A stretch of DNA of 64,000 nucleotides from Tretioscincus oriximinensis. Taxonomy: Eukaryota > Chordata > Lepidosauria > Squamata > Gymnophthalmidae. The translations under genes were made by a program, and so were the position numbers. Below the pieces are notes generated by a model, which ran no database searches, was not told the DNA's origin, and worked only from the letters and a program-made list of their open reading frames with translations. The stretch spans positions 7,348,771 to 7,412,770 of the forward strand of contig JAJVDF010000002.1 of the NCBI GenBank assembly GCA_022410635.1. The letters are read 5' to 3'. Of the stretch, positions 21,543 to 31,539 are shown piece after piece (position 1 is the stretch's first letter; each line of letters begins with the position of its first letter).

Positions 21543-22027
21543 TGTCATGAGCCACAGGCCGAGGCATCTATACTTCTTCTCTGCAGCTTACACAAAGCCG
21601 TCAGAGATATGTGTCTGGCGGGGGGGAGCAGATGGAATCTGCAACCACGCCCTAAATACCTTCCTTGTGGGCTGAACAAAAGCTCACGTTAGAAGGTAAA
21701 CAAAAATACACTTGAGAGAGACTAATCAAACAATACCAAGGACGAGAGAAGATCCGAATAGTCATACACAAACCAAAACCAAACAAGCCATGAAATCTGC
21801 CAAGTAATCTAGATACACTCACATGGCAAATAAACGACTTGTCTCTAGCAACTTGCTGGCAAGCTCAGGATGATTTATATAGCATTTCTCCCAGAGACGC
21901 TGAGTATGGCGAAGCTCCACCTGCTGTTTCTTGACTGCTAGCAACTCCTAAACACTCCAGCCTGGGATTTCCCCTTGCTCAATCCTCAGAGCTTGAATCC
22001 TGCTCCAGATCAGACCTTACCATGACA
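21543..22027 (-). mobile_element. Solo LTR, 485 bp
   Basis: On the reverse strand it starts TGTCATGG and ends TCATGACA, the TG...CA ends of LTRs with an inverted TGTCATG/CATGACA. A TATA box (GCTATATAAATC, forward 21872-21883) lies within it. The flanks are CCACC (21538-21542) and CTACC (22028-22032), a 5-bp target duplication with one difference. No internal retroviral or gag-pol sequence is next to it, so it is probably a recombined solo LTR. Family unknown. Confidence 0.65.
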
Positions 22028-22449
22028 CTACCCAAAAGCAAAGCACCCTCTCCCACCATACCGGAAATCCCTTCCTCCAACCTAAGCCAAAATCTTTACC
22101 CTCAGGCATGGGATTTTTAAAAATGGTGAGCTTTCAATAGCCCTCATCCCGCTTCCTTTCTGTGTCCCCCTCCTTATTTGCAGAACTTATCTGGACTACA
22201 ATGGTGGTAGTTGCAGTGAGTACAATCATTTTCCAGCCTGCCTACATGGTCAGCTCCCTACTGATAGTGGCAGTGAGAATGGCAGGTGCCTTTGGCTCCA
22301 CTTGCCTGGTCTGCCCAGACAGACAGCTGGTTGCTAGCAGCTGCACACTTGTGTTCCTGCTCAGACTAACCAAGAGGAGCCATGGGGAGCAGGCTGTGGG
22401 CAGGAGTGCGCAAGAGAGAGGCTCCTTTGCCCTTGCCTTCTGAGCAAGG
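22028..22449. other. Unassigned GC-richer stretch
   Basis: ORFs of 71-93 codons overlap on both strands at 22162-22457, without motifs. No gene supported. Confidence 0.4.
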
Positions 22450-22578
22450 GGCCTCATAGTATCTTAGAGCCTAACAAGAAAAAAGTAAATGACGTGTGTT
22501 TTTGTATGAGAGCATCTGAAGAAGACATGTCTAATGGCTTATGCTACCTATTTTCTCTTGTTAGACTAAGGTGTGACA
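22450..22578. repeat. Palindromic MITE-like repeat (GCATCTGAAGAA family)
   Basis: The left end TTAGAGCCTAACAAGAAAA and right end TTTTCTCTTGTTAGACTAAG are inverted copies. The centre has GAGCATCTGAAGAAGACATG and GGCTTATGCTACC. This is the most complete of three copies in the window. Confidence 0.6.
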
Positions 22579-22597
22579 AGACTTCTTGCTAGAAATG

Positions 22598-23461
22598 CTG
22601 GGACAGGCCATACCTGTACAAAAGGGACGGGTTGCACTTGAACCAAGATGGAATCAGACTGCTGGCATTTGATATTAAAAAGGTTGCAGAGCAGCTTTTG
22701 AACTGATATCTGGGGGAAAGCCGACAGGAGCTGGGCAGCATCCAGTTCGAGATAGTGTAAATACAATTGCTGAGGAACAGAATTATGCAGATAATATAGT
22801 ATTGGAAGGGGAACCTGCATGTAGTATTCAAGTAAAAAGCAGTAATGAGCAAACTGTAGTTTCTCAGAAATTTATGGGGCCTAACTTGCACCGGAGAAGG
22901 GCATATAAATGCCTGTATGCAAATGCCAGAAGCCTCCGAGCAAAAATAGGTGAGTTGGAATGCTTAGTGAATTACAATAATGTCGATATTATTGGCATAA
23001 AACCTGGTGGACAGAAGAAAACCAATGGGATACAGTAATCCCAGGTTACAAACTAGAGCAGGTGGTTTTAGAACCAACCAGGGGAAAGGGAATCCTGGAT
23101 TTAGTCCAAGGTAATGAACAGGACCTGATACAAGATGTAACTGTAACTGATCCCATAGGAAACAGTGACCACAATACAATAACTTTCAACCTGAACGTGG
23201 ATAGAAAATTGTCAAGCAGTTCTAACACAGAAACCTTCAACTTTCACAGAGGAAATTTTCCCAAAATGAGGAAATTGGTAAAACGAAAATTAAAAAGGAA
23301 AGTGAGAAAAGTCCAGTCCCTTCAAAAAGCGTGGAAATTGTTTGCAAATACAATATTGGAAGCTCAAATAAAATGCATTCCCAAGAGAAGAAAGGGTTCT
23401 GCCAAGTCCAAGAAGACACCCGTATGGCTTACCTCTGCAGTAAAAGAAGTAATTAGAATTA
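22598..23461 (+). mobile_element. CR1 5' half: esterase end and endonuclease part
   Basis: It begins in the end of ORF1, which reads YLYKRDGLHLNQDG and stops after VAEQLLN; the DGLHLN block resembles the DxxH motif of the CR1 esterase-like domain. ORF2 follows with CLYANARSLRAKIGELECLV, the start of the endonuclease. An internal deletion of several hundred bases near 23055 joins this to LEPTRGKGILDLV and to SDHNTITFNLNVD, the catalytic SDH box. It ends abruptly at the tail-to-tail joint at 23461. Non-functional. Confidence 0.75.
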
Positions 23462-24060
23462 CATCAAGCCCAGCATTCTTTCTCACACAGAGACCCACTA
23501 GATGCACCTGGGCAGTCTGAACAGAGGAAACCAAATATGCACCTGTTCATGACTCCCTGCAAATGGTATCTCAGGAGTCCTGCCTGTAGCTCCATCCTGG
23601 AGACAACATCCAGATATCCATCCTAGTACCCATTTATACCCTTGGTGTCCATAAACCTGTCTAGTCCTGTCTTGAAACTATCCAAGCTGTTAGCTACCAC
23701 TACCTCTTCAGGAAGTAAATTCCACAGGCCGATGACCCTCTGGGTAAAACAATACTTTCCTTTGTCTGTTCTCACTTTTCTACCCATCATTTTCAAGGAG
23801 TGCCCTCTGGTCCTAGTGCTGTGTGATAGAGAAAACACTTTTTCTCTATTCACCCTATCCATCCCATGCATGATTTTGTACACTTCAATCAGATCCACCT
23901 ACCAAACATCTCCTTTCAAGGCTGAAGAGGCCCAGACATTGCAGTCTGACTTCATAAGGGAGGTGCTCCAAACCCTTGATCATTTTTTTGCCCTTTTTTG
24001 CACCTTCTCTAGTTCCACAATATCCCTCTTGAGATGTGATGACCAGAACTGAACACAGTT
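23462..24060 (-). mobile_element. CR1 3' half, missing its tail
   Basis: The reverse strand encodes the CR1 C-terminus (an open frame at 23898-23623 ends FMDTKGINGY) plus the 3' UTR down to AGAATGCTGGGCTTGATG. The last part of the UTR and the octamer tail seen in other copies are absent, and sequence from the opposite-strand CR1 begins directly. Upstream it reaches GTTCAGTTCTGGTCA. Confidence 0.75.
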
Positions 24061-24224
24061 CAGTTCATTCAAGACCAGGATACTGAACTATATGGTTTAA
24101 CTGGATTAGGTTCACGAGGATTTCTCCTGTAATGTTCTTATGTTAACCATATTCAGTCTAAGATCAAATATATCCATTCAGGATGATCAACGTCTGCCGG
24201 AATTACCTGGATTTTTGGCCATCA

Positions 24225-24448
24225 GTCAATCAATAGTAGATTTACATTAGATGTCAGAAAAAACTTTCTAACAGTAAGGGTGATAAACCAGTGGAACAGT
24301 TTGCCACAGGAAGTGATAAGTTCTCCCTCATTGGAGGTCTTCAAACTGGACAGTTATTTGTCTGGGATGGTTTAAAGAATCCTGCATTGAGCAGGGGGTT
24401 GGACCCGATGATCCTGGAGGTTCCTTCCAACTCTATGATTTTATGAAA
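24225..24448 (+). mobile_element. CR1 3' end (ATTCTATG type)
   Basis: GATGTCAGAAAAAACTTTCT, GTGATAAACCAGTGGAACAG, GGGTTGGACCCGATGATCCT and CAACTCTATGATTTTATG match the copy at 28.8-29.3 kb. Only the end of the ORF and the tail are present. Confidence 0.75.
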
Positions 24449-26681
24449 ACACAGAACCATTAATTTAAAATAATAACAACAATAATAATAGAAAAATTGT
24501 GCCTCCAATTTTAATACAGAAAATCATTTTTAGTTTGTCCTGGATCACAAATCAGAGAAACATTGCTTTAAAAGAATATCCCACCCTTGGAAATCATTCC
24601 ATGTGTGCACATGAAAGCTAAGAATATGCAGCTTTCCATAATCTATTGTAAAATGCTCAATATCCTGCTGTTTTAAATACACCTTGCTCTTATTTAATAC
24701 ATCAATGGAAGGACTTGTGGAATCCATCTGTTCCAAAGATGTATTGTGGCCTGAGCCGAATACAACACCAAAATACCAGTTGCAGTTATTAATGGGCAGG
24801 GAGCTTGCCATAATCTCTTTCCTTGGTTTATTACACAGCATTTTTTGATTTCCCACCCCTTTTTGTTTTGTGTTTCAATAACATTGCCAATGTATCTGAG
24901 TCAAGATGAACATGCTGATGTGTCTCCTAACATATGGCCAAGAATCTTGATGGCCGCAGTTGGTGGTCTGGGAATTACAGGCAAAAGGGGGGATTTGCTT
25001 AGACTAAATGTCCTTTGAGTTCAATAGAACCACTACTGACTGAAGCAAGCGCTCCCGTCTCTGAGCTCATGCAGTGCGAGTGCTAGTATGTAAAACTAAT
25101 TAGCCTCCTTTTGAGAACTCCTCCCCCTCTCCTCCCTTTTCCCCATCTAACTTTTTCATTAAGGTAATTAATTGCTACATTCCCAGTAACACATAGATTG
25201 GGGCTTTGGGATTAAGGGACGTGACTGAGTAGTTAATTCGAAGTGTAAACACCTCGGGTGTTCCTGTTGAGCATGATTTTCTTACTGGCTGGAGTTAAAT
25301 AATGGCTTTGGAAAGAAAGGTTAAAATGTGTGCGGTGTGTGTCTGCGTGCATGCACATGTGCACGCACGCATGCACGCACGTGCAAAGGTCTAGTAGATT
25401 TCAATCGCTTGTGACTTCTCTGCGACATTCTTGGGAACGTTCTTTTATACAGTTTGATTTCTTTACGTGACTGTCAACTTTAGTTACTTTTTTGAAAAAG
25501 GAGAAAAGGATTGTTTGTGGGAATAGGGAAGAGAAGAGAGAAAGAGAGGGAGAGAGACAGAACGAGAGAGGAACGTGCAATATATTAGAAACATGAGTAG
25601 GTGCCCCAGTTTGTCCATCAGTCTTGGAATCATTTTATTTATATATTTTCTAAAGGATTAGGCGTAATCAGTTCCAGAGGATGTACTCAGGAGCGCTGGC
25701 TGTGTACGCTTTCTTGGCAATTCCTGTGAATATTTTATACCATCTCATAGTGCTTTGCTTTGTGCTGTGGCTTGAAGGAGATGGTGTTAATGTTTTGAAT
25801 TCAGTGGCAGCATTAGTTAATCTGTTCCATGTTGCTGGATGCTCTGCTGAAAAATAAAAATAAGAAGTCAGGTTTTAATCTGAGTCATGGCTTACCAAAG
25901 TCCTGCAATTGGAGCTTATATATAATTCCCAGGGCAAGGCCTACTCTTGAGATTTGTAAACAGGACCTTTAAGCATGTGTAGAATATTTTTACCCCACTA
26001 TTTCACACCACTGATGTTGGAAGAGAAGGGTTTATTTCTGTCAAAAGCATTTTAGAATGTCAAAAAAATGCTAANAATGCGATGTTCCCCAGTAAGAACC
26101 AGTAAAGCCCATTCCTAGGCTAGAGTAAAGATCCTGATTGATTGATTAATTGATTGTTTAATTCATTCATTCTTTCCCTCACACATTCATTTTATTTTAC
26201 AGATTTATATCCCACTCTGTTCCAAAGGCCTCCTAGAAGACCATAAGAAGGACAAAACAACAAGCAGAGTCTAGAAAAAAATATATTTTTAAATCTTGGG
26301 CATAGCATAATGTGCTTTGGACTGATTATAGTAAAATTACCATAAAAAAGATAAATTAGTTAATACAATGACAAGGTCTTTAGGAAAGGTACTTACTGTA
26401 AAGAGTAAAGAGATGCGTCTTTATGTGAAACTTAAGTAGAGTCAGTAAGGTTGCTTGACATATCTTAGAGAAGATTTGATTTATAGTCTGATTTACAGTC
26501 TGAGGCCACTATATATCACTGAAATTCTTTACCTTTATTTAACTGCATTAATCTACATAAATCTTACCCTTCAGATTCTGTGGTTTTGTGGTTGTTCATT
26601 TTGCAGAGGGGAAATTTGTTTTTTGGACTGTGTTCCTTTTCTCTCCTTTTGGGATTTTGGTAGTTTGGTTTCAGTCTGAGG
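24449..26681. other. Long stretch mostly without repeats; possible regulatory DNA
   Basis: No gene seen. The block at 25010-25500 is unusual: it holds ACTAATTAGCCTCC, AAGGTAATTAATTGC and ACGTGACTGAGTAGTTAATT, all homeodomain-type or E-box-like sites, in low-repeat sequence. An alternating purine-pyrimidine tract follows at 25328-25385 and a GA-rich tract at about 25525-25572. At 26195-26262 the reverse strand resembles an L2 tail (GAGTGGGATATAAATCTG). Confidence 0.4.
25328..25385. repeat. Alternating purine-pyrimidine (GT/CA/GC) tract
   Basis: Sequence such as GTGCATGCACATGTGCACGC followed by ACGCATGCACGCACGTGC. Near-continuous alternation of purines and pyrimidines favours Z-DNA and dyad structures. 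Confidence 0.8.
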
Positions 26682-27226
26682 TAGGCTGGCCAGATCCCCC
26701 CCACTTTTTTGGGGGAGGAAACCCGGTTTGGGGGTGTCTTCCCCGCCCACCCATGGGGCGAGCCATTTCCCCGTTTTTTGCTGAGGAAAAAAAAATAAAA
26801 AAATTAAAAGATATATTTTTGAAAAAATTCACTGCAGCACCACTAGGGGGCTCTGGCATCTGAGACCAGTTCCTGAAGGCACCCTCCCCTCTGTAAAAAA
26901 AAATTCTCACACACTTCAAAACTTTCTCGCACACTTCGAAAAANTTTTTTTAATTTTTTTTTNAAAAAATCGCTGCACCACCACTAGGGGATTCTGATAA
27001 CTGGGGCCAGCTTCTGAAGGCACCTTCCCCACTGTAAAAAAAATTCTGATGTACTCCAAAATTCTCAGTTTAAAAATTCTCACATACTTAAAAAAATTCT
27101 CAATTTCTCAGGCGGGAATTTTGGAAGGAAATGCATGTTGGTGGGTAATTTGCATATTTATGAATATGCAAATTAGCATGAATATTAATTACTCTGGTTT
27201 GGGTCTCAGAAAATCTGGTCAGTCTC
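26682..27226. mobile_element. hAT-like non-autonomous element, 545 bp
   Basis: The ends TAGGCTGGCCAGAT and, on the other strand, GAGACTGACCAGAT are inverted repeats. Both flanks carry GTCTGAGG (26674-26681 and 27227-27234), a perfect 8-bp target duplication of the hAT type. The interior holds two related units around 26820-26930 and 26960-27070, each with a CACCACTAGGGG block, a CTTCTGAAGGCACC-like block and CTGTAAAAAAAATTCT. No transposase is encoded. Confidence 0.65.
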
Positions 27227-27279
27227 GTCTGAGGCCATCACAAAAATGCCTTCTCACATATTCTGGCTCTCTTAATTGC

Positions 27280-27440
27280 TGGAAATGGTAGTATAGTAAT
27301 GATTTAAGTGGCTGGACTCTTATCTGGTAGTCTACTGATTTGATTCCATCCTCCTCCATGAAGTCAGCTAGGTGATTATGTTACAGTTCTCTCATCCCCA
27401 CCTCCCCATGGGAACAAAAGCTATGTGCACTAACCTTTTA
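27280..27440 (+). mobile_element. MIR/CORE-like SINE (family 1), degraded
   Basis: GGTAGTATAGTAATGATTTA, then CTTATCTGGTAGTCTACTGA, TTTGATTCCATCCTCCTCCA and GCTAGGTGAT. Collinear with 951-1190. Confidence 0.6.
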
Positions 27441-27461
27441 TAAAAGAAGCATTATAAGTAG

Positions 27462-27462
27462 T

Positions 27463-27504
<42 letters not shown>

Positions 27505-27525
27505 AATAATAATAATAATAATAAT
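27462..27525. repeat. (CAA)n(TAA)n microsatellite
   Basis: About 13 CAA units followed by about 8 TAA units, probably grown from the tail of the SINE just upstream. Confidence 0.9.
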
Positions 27526-27824
27526 ATGGTACATCTTGGGCATGGGCAGGTCTATGTGAGAGGATATTTTGATCACTTCTTTCCCCACAGTTGGAATGGA
27601 GCTTATGAGCAAAGTCAGTTGTAAGGAGGTTCTCATCCTCTGTGCATTCATTTAAAATTGCCTCCCATTATTGTCCCAGAACAGTCACAACAAAGGGCAG
27701 TTTGAAAGCAGATTCAGAATCTGGGTTGTTTGGAGATCTGGGACATTGCCTACTTTGTCTTTAAGGTGCAGGTATCTCTGGGAGCCCCTCCTCTTTTCTA
27801 CATCCAAAAGTGAGTATAGTTAAA

Positions 27825-27975
27825 TGGAGCCCTGCTAGATCAGGCCATCTAGGCCATCATCCTGTATCATACAATGGTCCTCCAATTGTTTGGGGGCAAC
27901 TTAAGCAGAAGATGGAAGCAAAATCTTTGCTCGTTCTTGAATCCCTGCAACTAGGCATTTGATAGAATTACTGGA
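27825..27975 (-). mobile_element. CR1 3' UTR fragment
   Basis: Forward text CCCTGCTAGATCAGGCCATC, ATCCTGTATCATACAATGG and CGTTCTTGAATCCCTGC corresponds to the CR1 3' UTR in reverse (compare 6183-6419). A similar but weaker trace continues at about 28205-28300. Confidence 0.55.
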
Positions 27976-28321
27976 AGAAATGGAAGACGGGGTGTTGCAT
28001 TTTTCATGGGAAACAGGAAATTTCAGCATGTGCTGTCAGCACTGTAAGCTGCACTTGCAGAAATTGTTTTAGTTTTACAATCAATAAGGATACGGCATTC
28101 CTGCCCTGCTTTTTTCGGGTAACCTTAGCTTTATAGCAGAGATGTCAAACTGATAACCCTCCAGATATTCCTGAATCACAACTCCTAACATTCCATTTGT
28201 TTAGCAGAGTGGCTTTGCCCACCAATTGTTTTTAGGCATCTCAAGTAGTAGACAAAAGCAGAACCTCAACCTGTTCTCTGATCTGATCTATCTGGTATTT
28301 TCTAGCTCCAGCTAAAACATT

Positions 28322-28588
28322 TTATGCCCAAATTCTCAGGTGGGCCAGGTGCAAGAAGCACTTGTGAGGCTGCTGTCTAACCATAGTATGGATCTGGTCA
28401 TAGATCACATCCCCATGGATGATTTCTACCGCGTTGGTAGCAACATTACCTTCAATCTGCTTCACGAAGTCACACATGTACAATGATCCACTTGCTAAAA
28501 AGGACCATTGTTGGAGAATTTCTAGCCACCACAGCTGATTCAACAGTTGGCATTTTGTAAAATCCGAAAGAAAGCTTTGTGGGGACAT
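28322..28588 (-). other. Unrecognised 88-codon ORF downstream of promoter-type motifs
   Basis: The frame ends with CDFVKQIEGNVATNAVEIIH, GDVIYDQIHTMVRQQ and a stop. It lies just 3' (reverse strand) of the repeat with ACTACAATTCCC-type and TCTCGCGAGA motifs. An ATG in another frame at about 28560 would give a short product that stops at 28476. I do not recognise the protein. It may be a remnant first exon carried by a repeat or a processed pseudogene. Confidence 0.25.
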
Positions 28589-28775
28589 TCAGCTATGTGA
28601 ATCTGGCAAATCTCGCGAGACTTCAGGGTGACACGTAAATGTTCGTTGGCTCTTGACTCACTGAGAATACCTGGGAATTGTAGGAAGGCTTGCAAAGAAT
28701 GCTGATAATTCTAGTAAGGCTGGTACAGCAATGCTTTATGGGGCTCATCTGATGATGAGATTGCTAGGCAATGTA
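28580..28775 (+). repeat. Dispersed repeat carrying promoter-type motifs, copy 2
   Basis: Contains the palindrome TCTCGCGAGA at 28614-28623, then CTTCAGGGTGACACG, GGCTCTTGACTCACTGAGAA, CTGGGAATTGTAGGAAGGC and GCAATGCTTTATGGGGCTCA. On the reverse strand the middle block is CCTACAATTCCCAG. Compare copies at 17640-17870 and 42885-43085. Confidence 0.55.
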
Positions 28776-28794
28776 TTGGAGCAGTGTGGAAGTT

Positions 28795-29313
28795 TTGAGA
28801 TAAATAGTACTTTGGTACGACCACACTTGGAATACTGTGTTCAGTTCTGGGGGGCCCAATTTAAAAAGGACATTGATAAACTAGAGCAAGTACAAAAGAG
28901 AGTTACAAGGATGGTGAGGAAAGATTAAAGGATCTAGGGATGTTTAGTCTTCAAAAGAGAAGACTGAGAGGAGACCTGATAGCTGTCTACAAATATTTCA
29001 AGGGCTGTCACAGAGCAGAGGGATCAACATTGTTCTCATTAGCACATGGAAGGACTAGAAACAATGGAATGAAACTGCAAGGGAGTAGATTTAGATTAGA
29101 TATCAGAAAAAACCTTCTAACAGTCAGGGTGATAAACCAGTGGAACAGTTTGCCACAGGGGGTGGTGAGTTCGCTTTCCCTGGAAGTCTTCAAACAGAGA
29201 CTGGACAGTCATCTGTCTGGGATGGTTTAATGAATCCTGCATCGAGCAGGGGGTTGGACCCGATGACCCTGGAGGTCCCTTCCGACTCTATGATTCTATG
29301 ATTCTATGATTCT
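28795..29313 (+). mobile_element. CR1 3' end with ATTCTATG octamer tail
   Basis: A 5'-truncated CR1 ending in four partial or full ATTCTATG units (29287-29313). UTR text includes GGGTTGGACCCGATGACCCT. It belongs to a different subfamily from the TTCTTATG copies. Confidence 0.85.
28801..29230 (+). pseudogene. CR1 RT C-terminus (ATTCTATG subfamily)
   Basis: Two frames split near 28928: the first gives [20 protein letters not shown] and [10 protein letters not shown], the second MFSLQKRRLRGDLIAVYKYF, then INQWNSLPQGVV and a final HLSGMV. These are the CR1 thumb and C-terminal blocks, related to but clearly distinct from the copy at 7.5-7.9 kb. A frameshift or deletion near 28928 (RKD then a stop) breaks it. 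Confidence 0.8.
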
Positions 29314-30456
29314 AGATGAGGATGGATTGCGAACGAGTTTTAAAAGAAATAATGAGGCAAACCATGTGGTGAAGCAGTTTGCCTGGTTAAGGAAGTGGAC
29401 GTATTTTGCTTAGAATTGTACTTACAATCAATACTGAAACCAGAATGAGAAATGCTGCCAGTAAGCCACTCATGGAGGGATTTTTTGGAACAAATTATCA
29501 AATAGTTTCTGGGTCATGTTCATTAATATCTAATTATTTGAAAGCAAAATTTACTGAAATAACTTATTAGGTCTTTCAGGTGGTCTATCTGGTGTAGGGA
29601 AAGAGGGGGCCTTTTTGGTGGCAACACCTACCTTAATCAGCTAGAACATTGAATGACTAGCCATGATATACCTTTTGCTGGCTCCTGTGGAGAGAGAGAT
29701 ACAGGTTTCTGCCCCATATCTCCCTTGTGTCTAGTCCAGTCAATAATAGAGACATAACCCAAATAGTCTGTATTTTGTTGCAAAAGCCAGTGGATTGAAT
29801 TTATAAGAGATGGAAAGGAAAGAAATTATTCCCTCCACCCCCATGTAAACAGTTCTTTCCGTGTGCTATTGACACAGATTACCGCATGTAGAGATTGTCT
29901 GATTATGCTGTTGCGTATGAATTTATTGCTTCCAGATAAGGTCAATGTATACTGCATAACAAGGAATGCACACTAACAAAGAGGCTAAGCCAAGCGACTG
30001 TGTGTTGGAATCCTTTGTCTGAAGTTCAGCCTTTGCCTGTCTTGGAGTGACAGGATCAGGGAAGAATTTTCTGTGACTAATTAGGTTTCAACTTGCCAGA
30101 GAGAAAATGGACATTGGCAGACTATTGTAGAATGGTGAAGCAGGGTTTGAACTAGATTGAACTTAATTTCCTTTGCACTGAAAGGAAAGAAAGATTAACG
30201 AAATATCCCCAAATCCATCCTGTTAGTTTTTTATTAAATCAGCAAATGAAATTTAAGCTCCAATTCTGTTATAAAATCTTTTCCTGTAGATTGAGTTTCA
30301 GCAAACACAAGTGAAGTGGACAGTCTCCCGTTTCAGCATTTCAGATATGAAAATTGCATTAGTTCAATCAACAGCCCACATTACTTTAGACAAATGCCAT
30401 GTTAAAAAGAGAAAGAGACACAAATATTGCCTGCTTCATTTATCACTCATAAATCC
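29314..30456. other. Stretch without recognised gene
   Basis: Unique-looking AT-rich sequence without notable ORFs or clear repeats. Confidence 0.45.
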
Positions 30457-30785
30457 TCTCTCCCTCCTTCTCTTACTCCTCCCTCCCTTACTCCCTCTTT
30501 CCTTCCCCTTCTCTCATTCCTTTCCCTCCCTCCCTTTTCCTTCCCTCTCTCCTTTCCTCCCTCTTCCTTTCCTTCACTCCCTCTTCTCTTCCTTCCTTTT
30601 CCTCCCTCTTCCTTTCTCTCCCTCCCTCTTTCCTCCCTCTTTCCTTCCCTTCCTCTTTCCTTTCCTCCCTCCCTCTCTCCTTCCCTCCCTCTTCCTTTCC
30701 CTCCCTCTTTCCTTTCCTTCCTTTTTCCCTCCGTTCCCTCCCTCTTCCCTTCCCTCCCTCCTTCCTTTCTCTCCCTCTTTTCCTT
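30457..30785 (+). repeat. Long polypyrimidine tract (CCCTT/CCTTT-rich)
   Basis: About 330 bases that are almost purely C and T on the forward strand, in irregular CCCTCCCTCTTTCC-type units with a few A and G. ORFs read through it on both strands (Ser/Pro/Leu/Phe-rich or Glu/Arg/Lys/Gly-rich) only because stop codons are rare in such sequence. Confidence 0.9.
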
Positions 30786-31539
30786 CACTCACACCTTTTC
30801 TTCATCAGGCATCTCTATTTCAATTTTTCATACCTTTTTTCTTGATTATTTTAAACCAGGCCTCTAAGGAAAAAGAACAAGTGCACATTTACTTTTAAGC
30901 AGTCTTCAATCCTAAGGAATGAACTTAATCTGTCTATTATTTTTTCCTGGTTTGGTCTAGGGGGTAAACAGGTTAAATTCATTCTTCAATGCTGAAGAAG
31001 TTTTAAAAGTAAATGTGCGACCAGGGCTTTGTGTCTGCATTTGGACAGTTAAAACTGTATTTTCAATTCTGTTTCTTCCACTCTACCTTTTAGACAGCAG
31101 GAGAACTCATTTCTACCGTTGTAAGAATTATAAGTCGTTTTGTAATATGTGTGCAAGTATGTCATGCAAAGCAAATTGGAACCTGTCATTTCCAATTGCT
31201 AATAAAGGCTTTTTCAGATGACAGATATTCTACATGCTTCCAGTAGTCTCAATTTTCTGTTCTCATTTCTCCCTGTTCCGAACTGTAGTAATTTCAAAGC
31301 ATCGTTTTTTTTGAGACGACTTAAGAAGACCAGTTTTTTTTTNAAAAGTGGCTGAAGAGTTCCATGCGTTCCTAAGAGAGAACTGAGAACACTTCCTAGG
31401 ATAAGAAATTCCCACCCATAAAGGAGGTGTTAGGGCTGAGAAGAATGAGAAGGTTATAGGGCTGAGATGAAATAATTACTGATGCTTGGATCAGAAGCAG
31501 ATTTGGCTGCCTCCAGACACAAGAAAGAAGTAGTCTGAT
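30786..31539. other. Stretch without recognised gene
   Basis: No gene or clear repeat. Confidence 0.45.

Noticed and set aside
22162..22443. 93-codon ORF with hydrophobic N-terminus
   Set aside because: An ORF overlaps it on the opposite strand, there is no motif, and a proline/leucine-rich composition can arise from GC-richer DNA.
23462..24060. Twin-priming (5' inversion) of one CR1 insertion
   Set aside because: In twin priming the 3' tail lies at an outer edge; here it would be at the internal joint and is deleted.
30311..30898. Long ORF of 195 codons rich in Ser, Pro, Leu and Phe, and Glu/Arg/Lys/Gly-rich ORFs on the other strand
   Set aside because: It lies over the polypyrimidine tract, where stop codons are rare by composition.
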